Of a stretch of 32,205 nt of DNA, positions 8,290 to 15,346 are shown one piece after another. Under the pieces are notes generated by a model, which searched no databases, was not told where the DNA came from, and worked only from the letters and a program-made list of their open reading frames with translations. Every line of letters begins with the position of its first letter. The first letter of the stretch is position 1. Both the position numbers and the translations under genes were made by a program. The stretch is from Paraburkholderia sp. BCC1885 (GTDB taxonomy: Bacteria > Pseudomonadota > Gammaproteobacteria > Burkholderiales > Burkholderiaceae): positions 1 to 32,205 of the forward strand of contig NZ_CAAJGM010000226.1 of the NCBI RefSeq assembly GCF_900996235.1, given 5' to 3'.

Positions 8290-8816
8290 TGTGGCAACTC
8301 CTCAAACAGATTGCGAAGACCGTCACGCCAGACGAACGCGTGCCGCAAGGCGACGATGCATGGCATACCGAAAGCCGGCAGATCCAGCAGGAGATCCTCG
8401 ACGTGCTCGGCCGGGCACTGTGCATCCGCGAAATCGATGCCGGCTCCTGCAACGGCTGCGAGCTGGAAATCCACGCACTCAACAATCCTTATTACAACAT
8501 CGAGGGCCTGGGCATTCGTTTTGTTGCGAGCCCGCGCCATGCCGACATGCTGCTCGTTACCGGCCCGCTGACGCTGAACATGAGAGAGGCCGTACGGCAG
8601 GCCTACGAGGCAACGCCTCACCCCAAGCTGGTTGTCGCCGCTGGCGAGTGTGCGTGTACGGGCGGTGTGTTCAGGGATAGCTATGCCGTGTGTGGGCCGC
8701 TCTCAAAGCTTTTGCCCGTCGACGTCACGATCCCGGGCTGTCCGCCGCCGCCCATTGATATCCTCAGGGGTATCCTCACCACGCTTCGAGCCAAACGCAC
8801 AGCCCTCCCACCCTGA
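8289..8816 (+). CDS. hyfI: Small-subunit homologue (NuoB family, one 4Fe-4S cluster)
   Basis: A 175-residue cytoplasmic protein of the NuoB/HycG family. The start at 8289 overlaps the hyfG stop (TAATG). The longer open frame that begins far upstream runs inside hyfG and is not used. Cys54 and Cys57 (SCNGCE), Cys121 (GECACTGG) and Cys151 (PGCPPPP) match the four ligands of the proximal or N2-like 4Fe-4S cluster, so electron transfer to the HyfG site should be possible. The residue pattern is of hydrogenase type (CxxC) rather than the tandem Cys-Cys of complex I NuoB. No ferredoxin-like HyfA or HyfH gene follows. Confidence 0.9.
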   Translation: MWQLLKQIAKTVTPDERVPQGDDAWHTESRQIQQEILDVLGRALCIREIDAGSCNGCELEIHALNNPYYNIEGLGIRFVASPRHADMLLVTGPLTLNMREAVRQAYEATPHPKLVVAAGECACTGGVFRDSYAVCGPLSKLLPVDVTIPGCPPPPIDILRGILTTLRAKRTALPP

Positions 8817-8928
8817 TGTCCGACAACGACATGCGCAGTCGACGGAGGCCGAGAACACAAGGGGCGGTTGGACAGACGGATGAGGACTGCCCCGCATCTC
8901 ACGGTGATGTTTGCGAGAACAACGATTC

Positions 8929-9381
8929 ATGAATGAACAACTTGCCAGTCTGAAAACAATTAGCAGTACCGTGATACGCGGGACATGGCCTCAACTGCTG
9001 ACAATGAGCGCATTCATCGCAGCGATCAGCCTGCGTTTTCCATTGTGGTTCATCGTGATATCGGCCGCTGTCAACGGCGCTGCGGTGGCGTACCTCATTA
9101 TGAGCTTCGCTTTCCGACCGTCTGGCCCTGTTCGAGACCCGTTGCTGGGCGCCGTTCTGATCGGCAGCGGGCTGGCGTCAATCGCCTTGACACTGAAGTG
9201 GTGGTTCGTGGAAACGCAGCAGAAGCTCGCTCCAGGTGTGCTTCTGCATATGGCCGGCCATACTGAGGCAGCCTCAAATCCCCCACTGGCATGGTCGAGT
9301 GTTCTGACCCAATGGAGCTCCCGTCTGATCTTTCTGGTGATCGTAGTGGTTTGGGCGCTGGGCACCAGGCGGACGGACTGA
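8929..9381 (+). CDS. Hypothetical four-helix membrane protein
   Basis: A 150-residue protein with about four hydrophobic segments (roughly residues 18-38, 40-62, 72-93 and 125-145 by eye) and a short basic tail. The ATG at 8929 is preferred; the in-frame TTG at 8911 is possible but neither has a strong ribosome site. It lies 112 nt after hyfI on the same strand, so it could be a tail gene of that operon or separate. No family was recognised. A minus-strand open frame running across it belongs to the broken hsp20 and is a shadow here. Confidence 0.55.
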   Translation: MNEQLASLKTISSTVIRGTWPQLLTMSAFIAAISLRFPLWFIVISAAVNGAAVAYLIMSFAFRPSGPVRDPLLGAVLIGSGLASIALTLKWWFVETQQKLAPGVLLHMAGHTEAASNPPLAWSSVLTQWSSRLIFLVIVVVWALGTRRTD

Positions 9382-9500
9382 ATACCGGTCTGGTCAGCGG
9401 CAAGACGGTATTCTCCAAGATCGATGTCGCTCAGGCCTGCCTGCATCTGCAGGCTGCTGCGTACGGTAGGTAAACAGCTGTCACGTAACTGCGATATGTG

Positions 9501-9698
9501 ATTGATGTCTTTTTTATCGACACCCGGCAGTTCCGCTTTAACCGTGTACGCGGTGTCGTTTTCCGTCACATCGAGCTTAAGGTCGGCCAGCGGCGCGTCG
9601 TCACCCGTGGCGATGCCACGCAGGGGACGGAACAGGCCATGAAACAGATCCGATACCGGTTCCATCGAGAACGGGTCATAACGTGTCAGGTTGCTCAT
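9501..9698 (-). pseudogene. Truncated Hsp20 small heat shock protein
   Basis: The first 66 codons match the N-terminus of Burkholderia Hsp20 proteins: MSNLTRYDPF, a DLFHGLFRPLRGIA segment, LDVTEND and AYTVKAELPGVDKKDIN, the start of the alpha-crystallin domain. After KKDIN the similarity stops abruptly, although the frame stays open to 8991 over unrelated sequence and over another gene. The rest of the alpha-crystallin domain and the C-terminal I-x-I tail are missing, so oligomeric chaperone function is not expected. The breakpoint is near 9500. Small heat shock proteins are typical members of Burkholderia low-oxygen loci, so this is probably a remnant of such a gene. Confidence 0.8.
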
Positions 9699-9941
9699 CG
9701 TAGCTACTCCTCAAATAGTCCATGATCGCCATGGATATCACACTGCAGCAAAGGTCCCGCAGATCGCGGGCGGGTTATGTTGACAACCGCGTCGGTGGGC
9801 GCTGTCAGTTTTCGGACCAGGCGTTCGTCGAGCGACCTCGTTCGTGGGCCGCAACACACGAGCGCTTTCATCCCGGCGCCTCCGGTGACGGAATCAATGT
9901 TGCTGTACCAATCAACTTTAGGCCTGTCCGTAGAACGTCCG

Positions 9942-9955
9942 TTGACACGTATCAA
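9942..9955. promoter_or_regulatory. Perfect FNR/ANR box (distal)
   Basis: TTGACACGTATCAA fits TTGAY-N4-RTCAA without mismatch. Its centre is 47 bp upstream of a second, slightly imperfect site, so the two probably act together on the kinase-fusion gene at 10061. Confidence 0.75.
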
Positions 9956-9988
9956 TCGACGCGCGTAACCGTAGCGGTTCGCAAAGCA

Positions 9989-10002
9989 CTGACTTCTGTC
10001 AA
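9989..10002 (+). promoter_or_regulatory. FNR/ANR box (proximal, one mismatch)
   Basis: CTGACTTCTGTCAA differs from the consensus only in the first base. TATGCT (10024-10029) lies within a base of where a class II -10 is expected. The box centre is 65.5 nt from the ATG at 10061, the same spacing seen at the universal stress protein and cytochrome c genes. Confidence 0.6.
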
Positions 10003-10060
10003 TTCCGGGTGCCGGAGTCTGCTTATGCTGGAAATGCCCCTTGAATCTGCGGAGTGGTCC

Positions 10061-11770
10061 ATGATTACCCCATCCGTCGCACCTATTCGACGGTCGCTTC
10101 ATGTGCAGTATCGCGAACGCGTTGCCCGGCGCGGTTGGTTGCGTATCGACGCAGCGCTGCAGCGCCCGTGCTCGTATCGCCATCCGGCAGGACGAATCCG
10201 GAGAATCGAAACCCATATTTCCGTGATCTACCTGGCCGGGCGATTTGCGTACAAGATCAAGAAGCCCGTCGATCTGGGATTCGTCGATTTCACGGGAGCG
10301 GTTGCGAGGCAGTATTACTGCAACGAAGAGGTCAGGTTGAACCGGCGGCTTGCTCACGAACTATATCTCGGTGTGGCGCCAGTCGTGCGCGTCGGACGCA
10401 TCTGTAAGGTGGGGGCACACGGACAACCTGTCGAGCATGCGGTCCGCATGAAACGATTCGACGAACGAGCATTGTTCTCCCGTCTGCTCGCGCGCGGCGA
10501 ACTGGGTTTCGGGCAGGTCGCCCGTGTGGCCGAACGTCTCGCAGCGTTTCACCGCTCCAGCTGCGCAACTCCACCGCGCAGAATGCTGGGGACGGCGACT
10601 TTCGTGCGCGCACAGATGGAGACCGTGCTGACCTCGCTCGAGCGGGAGGCCGGTGCACTCCTGCCTACCGGTGTGCGTCAGTGGTGCGAAAGAGAAGCCG
10701 TGCGGCTTGCCGCGCATTTTGAAGCGCGCCGCGCCGGCGGATTCGTGCGCGAATGCCACGGCGATCTACACCTCGATAACATCGTGGGCACGGGAAAAGA
10801 CGCCATGATGTTCGACTGCATCGAATTCAGCGACGCGTTGCGCTGGATTGACGTCGCTAGCGACCTCGCCTTCCTCATGATGGATCTGCAAGCGCATGGT
10901 CGTGACGATCTCGCGTCGGCGCTCCTGAATCGCTGGCTGCAGCAGACTGGCGACTTTGGGGCTCTCCCCACATTGCGTTTCTATCTCGTCTACCGGGCGT
11001 TGGTGCGCGCGCTGGTCGAACTGCTGAAGGCGCGCAGATCCTCCGCCGTGGACGGCCTTGCGCCCGCCCAGGTCTATGTGGCCTGCGCCGCCCGCTTGGT
11101 GAGCGCGCCGCAACCGTATCTGCTGCTCTGTCACGGCTATTCCGGGTCCGGCAAATCGATGGCGAGCGAAGCGCTTGCCACCAATATCGGCGCAATTCGC
11201 CTTTCCAGCGATACCGAACGCAAGCGTCCGCACCCGTTCGCGCCGCCGGATCACCGCGCCTTGCCCAATGCCGCGTACTCGCGCAAGGCGATCGACTCAC
11301 ACTACGGCACGTTACTGGCGATTACCTGCCGCGTGCTTGAGGCAGGCTATCCAGTAGTGGTGGACGCCACTTTCCTGAAACAGCGGCATCGTGTGCGTTT
11401 TATTGAACTGGCATGCGTGTTCGACGTGCCGGTGTTTCTTCTGGACTTCCACACGAGTCCGCAACAGCTGGCTGAACGCGTGCGAACGCGTGCAACCGAC
11501 CCGTGCCAGTCGTCTGACGCCAATACAGCGGTGCTGGTCAGGCAACTCGCCAACGAAGAGCCGCTCACGCCCGACGAAGCCGCATTGACGGTCGCCTTCG
11601 ATACAGATGTTCCTCTCAGCGCGCTTCAGCACGCGACGTACTGGCAGCGCTTGATGGATCGCCTGCACCCAGAGCAGCCAGTGGAACACGCTGTTCGCAG
11701 CGGCATGCACCATTGGCAGACGGGAGGCTGGGGTGCGGTATTGTTGCCCGATGCCGCCCATACGGAATGA
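10061..11770 (+). CDS. Bifunctional aminoglycoside-phosphotransferase-like / P-loop kinase protein
   Basis: A 569-residue two-domain protein. The start at 10061 has GGAG 6 nt upstream and follows the promoter sites; earlier in-frame codons would put those sites inside the gene. The N-terminal part is an APH-type kinase fold, with YKIKKPVDLGFVDF, the catalytic loop HGDLHLDN at 233-240 and a metal-binding DCIEFSD at 252-258. The C-terminal half is an AAA_33-type P-loop kinase with Walker A GYSGSGKS (359-366) and a VVDATFLKQRHR segment. This fusion is known in many proteobacteria and is annotated as an APH/ATP-binding protein; its substrate is not established. Its FNR-type control suggests a role in oxygen limitation. 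Antibiotic resistance is not implied. Confidence 0.85.
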   Translation: MITPSVAPIRRSLHVQYRERVARRGWLRIDAALQRPCSYRHPAGRIRRIETHISVIYLAGRFAYKIKKPVDLGFVDFTGAVARQYYCNEEVRLNRRLAHELYLGVAPVVRVGRICKVGAHGQPVEHAVRMKRFDERALFSRLLARGELGFGQVARVAERLAAFHRSSCATPPRRMLGTATFVRAQMETVLTSLEREAGALLPTGVRQWCEREAVRLAAHFEARRAGGFVRECHGDLHLDNIVGTGKDAMMFDCIEFSDALRWIDVASDLAFLMMDLQAHGRDDLASALLNRWLQQTGDFGALPTLRFYLVYRALVRALVELLKARRSSAVDGLAPAQVYVACAARLVSAPQPYLLLCHGYSGSGKSMASEALATNIGAIRLSSDTERKRPHPFAPPDHRALPNAAYSRKAIDSHYGTLLAITCRVLEAGYPVVVDATFLKQRHRVRFIELACVFDVPVFLLDFHTSPQQLAERVRTRATDPCQSSDANTAVLVRQLANEEPLTPDEAALTVAFDTDVPLSALQHATYWQRLMDRLHPEQPVEHAVRSGMHHWQTGGWGAVLLPDAAHTE

Positions 11771-11864
11771 CGGCGCAACCGCGCTGCATACCGTTAGTAC
11801 CGCCCTGTCGCTGACGGGACGCAAGGCGCGACCATAGGCAGGACGGCAGCCAGGAATTTGCCTC

Positions 11865-12614
11865 TCATCGCATGTGCATGCCACCGTTGATGGCGAGATC
11901 CGCACCGGTGACAAAACCAGCCTCGTCGGAACAGAGAAACGCGACGAGCGCGGCGATTTCGTCCGGCTGCCCGAGCCGCCCGACCGGAATCTGCGGCAGG
12001 ATTGTCGCTTCCATGACATCCTTCGACACCGATTCGATCATTGACGAGGTCGCCAGATAACCGGGGGACACCGTGTTGACGGTCACGCCATGCATCGCGA
12101 CTTCGAGCGCGAGCGCCTTCGTAAAACCTTGAACGCCTGCCTTCGCCGCCGAATAGTTCGTATGGCCGAATGCGCCGCGCGAGCCGTCTACCGAACTGAT
12201 GTTCACGACCCTGCCGAAATGCTGGTTGATCATTCCGCCGATGAACGGTTTCGTCATATTGAACAGCGCATCGAGATCCGTGCGCAATACGGTATCCCAA
12301 TCGCTTTTCGTCATCTTTTCGAAGGTCGAATCACGCGCAATACCCGCGTTGTTGATGAGGATGTCAACCACGCCGAACTCGTCGAGCACCCGTTGGGCGC
12401 ATCGTTCGCACGAACCAAAATCGGCCACATCGGCCTCGAACGCCTGAAAGTGGCGCCCGGCATCGCCTTCCCGCATGAGCCAGGTCGCAACGTGGTCGTT
12501 ACGCTCTGAATGCGACATCGCGACGACCATGCCTGCATCATGCAGCCGCCGGCTGACCGCAGCGCCGAGTCCCCCCATGCCGCCGGTGACAAATGCAACG
12601 CGTTTAGCTGACAT
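11865..12614 (-). CDS. phaB: Acetoacetyl-CoA reductase (PHB synthesis)
   Basis: A 249-residue short-chain dehydrogenase that reduces acetoacetyl-CoA to (R)-3-hydroxybutyryl-CoA with NADPH, the step before PHB polymerisation. The cofactor loop TGGMGGLG is at 10-17, NNAG at 88-91, and the catalytic Ser-Tyr-Lys set is Ser140/141, Tyr154 and Lys158. The segment from NNAGIARD through FEKMTKSDWD is characteristic of PhaB rather than FabG. GGGGAG precedes the ATG. Its start overlaps the end of a 45-codon ORF on the same strand, which suggests coupling. No phaA or phaC is next to it. As an NADPH-consuming step it can serve as an electron sink when oxygen is low. Confidence 0.9.
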   Translation of the reverse strand: MSAKRVAFVTGGMGGLGAAVSRRLHDAGMVVAMSHSERNDHVATWLMREGDAGRHFQAFEADVADFGSCERCAQRVLDEFGVVDILINNAGIARDSTFEKMTKSDWDTVLRTDLDALFNMTKPFIGGMINQHFGRVVNISSVDGSRGAFGHTNYSAAKAGVQGFTKALALEVAMHGVTVNTVSPGYLATSSMIESVSKDVMEATILPQIPVGRLGQPDEIAALVAFLCSDEAGFVTGADLAINGGMHMR

Positions 12615-12741
12615 GTTGTTCTCCCCGGGCGGCCCGCGTTAGCGCGTATTGCCGGCACTCCTTCCCGAACGCCGCTACACGTAGCGCGACTCCCGGATTC
12701 GAGCCATAGATACCAAAGGGAGTATCGAATATGATCGCCAT
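12604..12741 (-). CDS. Small ORF upstream of and overlapping phaB
   Basis: A 45-codon ORF (begins MAIIFDTPFG) with a good AGGAG 6 nt before its ATG. It ends in TAA inside the first codons of phaB, an 11-nt overlap. The product is mildly basic and has no membrane segment; no family was recognised. It could be a leader peptide that couples phaB translation, or the remnant of a larger protein. It lies downstream of the FNR box at 12861-12874, which has TACAGT at 12840-12835 on this strand. Confidence 0.5.
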   Translation of the reverse strand: MAIIFDTPFGIYGSNPGVALRVAAFGKECRQYALTRAARGEQHVS

Positions 12742-12860
12742 GATCGGCTCCTGATTTCAATGGAACAGGTAAAAGGGCGGCATGAGTCCGGTGCAGTGGG
12801 TCACCCGGCAACGCCGAGGTGGCAGTCCAAGCCACTGTAGGTGAACGATGCATGTGGGCG

Positions 12861-12874
12861 TTGACCTGTATCAA
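12861..12874 (-). promoter_or_regulatory. Perfect FNR/ANR box, phaB unit
   Basis: TTGACCTGTATCAA is a perfect match. On the minus strand TACAGT (12840-12835) lies within two bases of the class II -10 position. This gives a leader of about 85 nt to the small ORF at 12741. No good -10 is seen at the matching plus-strand position. Confidence 0.75.
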
Positions 12875-12986
12875 TCGGGTAGCCATGGGAGCGGGAGCGC
12901 TTCGGGACGCACACTCGAGCTATGAGCCCCATGCCACACCACGTGGGTGGTTGATCCACTCGGGTTAGCCCAGGAACCTGAACGGT

Positions 12987-13000
12987 TTGATCCAGATCAG
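12987..13000 (+). promoter_or_regulatory. FNR/ANR box, universal stress protein
   Basis: TTGATCCAGATCAG has one mismatch, at the last base. CATGAT at 13023-13028 sits at the class II -10 position, and the box centre is 66.5 nt from the ATG at 13060. Confidence 0.75.
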
Positions 13001-13059
13001 CAATCCACATCCATTTGTTGCCCATGATGGGCATACAGTTCTTATCGGCGAGGTCCGAC

Positions 13060-13566
13060 ATGTACCGATACATTCTGGTTGCCATTGATGGCAGTGAGAC
13101 ATCCAGACGTGCGTTCGATGCGGCCCTGCAACTGGCTCGCGAGTCCGGCGCTGCGTTGCAGCCGCTCTATGTCGTCGACGTGCCGCTGATGGTCTATGAC
13201 GCCCCCGGCTACGATCCGAGCGTCGTACGCGATGCCTTCCTGGAGGAAGGCAAACACCTCGCCGACGTCGCGCTCGCGCGGATGAAACACAATGGTGTCC
13301 AAGGTGCGACCCGGGTCATCGAAACCAATCCGGTTGGCGACGACTTCGATGTCGCTCACTGCATCCTTCACGCGGCCAGGGACCTGAAAGCCGATCTCGT
13401 TGTAATGGGGACGCACGGCAGGCGCGGCGTTCAGCGGCTCGTGCTCGGTAGCGTCGCTGAACGCTTTTTGCGGATGGCGCAATGTCCTGTCCTGATGATC
13501 TCGGCGCACGGCGTTCCCGAGGCCACCACTGACCATCCAAGCTCCCGTGATCAGGGTTCAGAGTAA
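13060..13566 (+). CDS. Universal stress protein (UspA family, ATP-binding type)
   Basis: A 168-residue single-domain Usp protein. The start at 13060 is chosen because the conserved MYRYILVAIDGS begins there and GGCGAGG precedes it; an upstream in-frame codon at 13015 would overlap the promoter. Asp10 and the pattern G117-x2-G120-x9-G130-S131 form the nucleotide-binding motif of the ATP-binding subgroup. Usp proteins of this type are strongly induced by anoxia under ANR control in Pseudomonas and in the Burkholderia lxa locus. Here an FNR box lies at class II distance. It is convergent with lemA. Confidence 0.9.
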   Translation: MYRYILVAIDGSETSRRAFDAALQLARESGAALQPLYVVDVPLMVYDAPGYDPSVVRDAFLEEGKHLADVALARMKHNGVQGATRVIETNPVGDDFDVAHCILHAARDLKADLVVMGTHGRRGVQRLVLGSVAERFLRMAQCPVLMISAHGVPEATTDHPSSRDQGSE

Positions 13567-13643
13567 CAACCCCGTGATCAAGCGAAACTTGGGATCGCAG
13601 TTTTAATATTCAGGAAACCTAATCATTTCAAAAATCTGAATCA

Positions 13644-14264
13644 TCAGACGCGCAATGAACCACGCAACGAACCAAAGTCCACGCGAGGAGCGTGACGCGG
13701 TACCGCCTCCTCTGGTCCGCTGAAAGTAGGCCGCCTGCGATAGCCGAAAACCTGCGCCGTGAGACTGTCAGGGAAACGGGCAAGCGCGGCATTGTACCGT
13801 TTGGCCGCTTGATCATACTGATCGCGCGACACCGCAATCCGGCTTTCGGTCGTGGCGAACTGGAACCTCAACCGGCCAATTTTTGCATCGGCAGCCAGCT
13901 GGCGGTCATCGTCGATCGCGATCAACAGACCTGACAGCGAGTCTGCCAGCTGCCGCTGGGCGACCTCGAAGCGCTGGAACGCCACTGGATCGTCCAGCAC
14001 GCCCGGGGTCGATGGAATGGCCGCCAACTGGAATCTGGCAGACGCGAGTGCCGCGAGCGACGGCTGTTCACGGGTCGCACCGCCATGCACGGCTGCGAGC
14101 AGGTTCGATACGAGACCCGCTCGATACTGATACTGGTCCAGCACGTCCAGCACGTCCAGCAGTGCCGCATTCACATCCGCATCGCGGTCTTGCGCCACCG
14201 GTATGCTGCAGCCGCTCACCAGCCAGATCATGAAGACGGTGATTGCCGTCATGACCAGTTTCAT
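13644..14264 (-). CDS. lemA: LemA family lipoprotein
   Basis: A 206-residue protein with a lipoprotein signal peptide: basic start, hydrophobic stretch, and lipobox VSG-C19. The mature part follows the LemA pattern: LDQYQYRAGLVSNLLAAV, a middle helix ending with a VAQRQLADSLSGLL segment, TESRIAVSRDQYDQAAKRYN and ARFPDSLTAQVFGYRRRPTF. LemA proteins are coiled-coil, membrane-anchored and of unclear function. AGGAGG precedes the ATG. It lies 60 nt after the SYLF gene on the same strand, so the two probably form one operon. The repeated LDVLDVLD near residues 36-43 comes from a 9-bp DNA repeat at 14136-14153. Confidence 0.85.
   Translation of the reverse strand: MKLVMTAITVFMIWLVSGCSIPVAQDRDADVNAALLDVLDVLDQYQYRAGLVSNLLAAVHGGATREQPSLAALASARFQLAAIPSTPGVLDDPVAFQRFEVAQRQLADSLSGLLIAIDDDRQLAADAKIGRLRFQFATTESRIAVSRDQYDQAAKRYNAALARFPDSLTAQVFGYRRRPTFSGPEEAVPRHAPRVDFGSLRGSLRV
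14136..14153. repeat. 9-bp tandem duplication inside lemA
   Basis: GTCCAGCAC occurs twice in tandem and is followed by a near copy (GTCCAGCAG). It adds an LDV unit to the LemA helix without breaking the frame. Probably replication slippage. Confidence 0.6.
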
Positions 14265-14324
14265 CTTGCCTCCTCGTGAGTCCGCATCTGTCCTTCACGT
14301 TGGACAATTATCCCGAGCCGGAAA

Positions 14325-14897
14325 TCAGACAGGCGCTTTAGTAAAGCGCGTTCCGGTGAGCGACAGGTCGACCATCAACCCTTTCTTCGTCAACACAAAA
14401 CCTACGATGGACGAGTGGGCCGTATTGGTGTCGACTTTTCCGCTTTCACCGAGCGAAAGCAAAGCGACGGAGCCGTCGACGCCTGCTGTCCAGCCATTGC
14501 CGTTGCGAAAGCGATCGAGCGCCTCTTGCGTCAGGAACAGGAGAACAACGCTTTTTGATTCGTAACCGAGCGTGGCCCCTACCGACCCGGTCATCACGTT
14601 GTAATAGTTATTGGGTGTGCCCGCACTACGCAATACACCATGTCCATATTCCACGCCCAGAACCGCGCCGCCGGCACGAACACCGGGGAAAACCAGGACG
14701 CCTTTTGCCTCAGCGACCAGTTCACGGGCGTCCGGAGTTTTCGCATAAAGCCGGTTCAAAGCGGCATCGGCGTCGACATCGGTTTTTTGAACCACCGCCG
14801 CGGTCGCTTGCGATACATCCTGCTGTGCGTAGGCGGCCGGAATCAGCCAGGCTGCGGTCGTAACCGTCAGGATTGCGATTGTTCGTGCTCGGATCAT
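14325..14897 (-). CDS. Periplasmic SYLF-domain (YSC84-like) lipid-binding protein
   Basis: A 190-residue exported protein. A signal peptide is visible at residues 1-24, ending AYA before QQD. The mature part carries the SYLF pattern: ARELVAEAKGVLVFPGV, a GxxxG-rich stretch around the AGGAVLGVEYGHGVLR segment, a SVGATLGYESKSVVLLF segment, and a C-terminal GKVDTNTAHSSIVGFV followed by KKGLMVDLSL. SYLF proteins bind lipids, and bacterial members are periplasmic. GGAAGAG lies before the ATG. It is transcribed ahead of lemA. An FNR-like site at 15040-15053 lies about 150 nt upstream. Confidence 0.85.
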   Translation of the reverse strand: MIRARTIAILTVTTAAWLIPAAYAQQDVSQATAAVVQKTDVDADAALNRLYAKTPDARELVAEAKGVLVFPGVRAGGAVLGVEYGHGVLRSAGTPNNYYNVMTGSVGATLGYESKSVVLLFLTQEALDRFRNGNGWTAGVDGSVALLSLGESGKVDTNTAHSSIVGFVLTKKGLMVDLSLTGTRFTKAPV

Positions 14898-15039
14898 GAC
14901 TCTTCCATCGTTTTCAAGGGATTGAGGGTAGCTTCTGAACGAACGAGTGACTCCAGTGCTTACATCAGGACAAGGATTCTCTCTGCCAATCAGAAAACAG
15001 TGCTACCTGACCATGCTAGTTGCCATTGGGCGTGGCCAG

Positions 15040-15053
15040 TTGATCCAGGTCAC
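15040..15053 (-). promoter_or_regulatory. FNR/ANR box, SYLF-lemA unit
   Basis: TTGATCCAGGTCAC has one mismatch, at the last base. On the minus strand TAGCAT (15018-15013) sits within a base of the class II -10 position, giving a leader of about 108 nt. Confidence 0.6.
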
Positions 15054-15186
15054 TTTGCGTGGCTTACCGCGTGCCGATGTCAAGAAGACGCGATAGTCAG
15101 GACGCCCTGACCGCAGGAATACAGTGCAGCACGGCGTTCAAGGCTGCGGCATAAATCGGACAGACGGACCGGTTGGGTCTTGCTCG

Positions 15187-15200
15187 TTGACTTAACTCAA
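15187..15200 (+). promoter_or_regulatory. FNR/ANR-like box, oleate hydratase
   Basis: TTGACTTAACTCAA differs from consensus at one position in the right half. TATCGT at 15222-15227 sits within a base of the class II -10 position, giving a leader of about 112 nt to the ATG at 15347. Confidence 0.55.
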
Positions 15201-15346
15201 TGACGAATCAATGCAAACGGATATCGTGGAAGGCGCACTCCCGTTCTTTTATAGGCGGGCAGACCGATACGTATCGCCCATTCCTGAAGCGTCTGCACAG
15301 TCGCGCCGCATCGCTCGCGGCGCCCAATCCGGAGAGGAGCATTTCC

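Larger units (their letters stand above)
9699..10060. other. Intergenic region with two FNR/ANR sites
   Basis: The stretch lies between the broken hsp20 (minus) and the kinase fusion (plus). An open frame in phase with the kinase gene extends back to 9722, but its composition is unlike the rest and it covers the regulatory sites, so it is taken as non-coding. It holds FNR-like sites at 9942-9955 and 9989-10002 and a -10-like TATGCT at 10024-10029. Confidence 0.6.
12742..13059. other. Divergent intergenic region, phaB / universal stress protein
   Basis: The stretch holds two FNR/ANR sites, one apparently serving the minus-strand phaB unit (12861-12874) and one serving the plus-strand universal stress gene (12987-13000). 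No further gene was found. Confidence 0.65.
14898..15346. other. Divergent intergenic region with two FNR/ANR-like sites
   Basis: This 449-nt region separates the SYLF/lemA unit (minus) from the oleate hydratase gene (plus). It holds sites at 15040-15053 and 15187-15200. The open frame extending upstream of 15347 to 15200 is not favoured, because a strong GGAGAGGAG lies just before 15347. Confidence 0.6.

Noticed and set aside
6739..8816. Functional [NiFe] hydrogenase or formate hydrogenlyase
   Set aside because: All four metal-binding Cys of the large subunit are absent and no formate dehydrogenase or maturation genes are present.
9722..10060. N-terminal extension of the kinase fusion
   Set aside because: It would cover two FNR-like sites and a -10 element, has no ribosome site and shows no kinase similarity before about 10061.
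13544..13580. Direct repeat CCCGTGATCA and possible hairpin at the end of the universal stress gene
   Set aside because: The stem is bulged, no T-tract follows and half of it lies inside the coding region; too weak to call a terminator.
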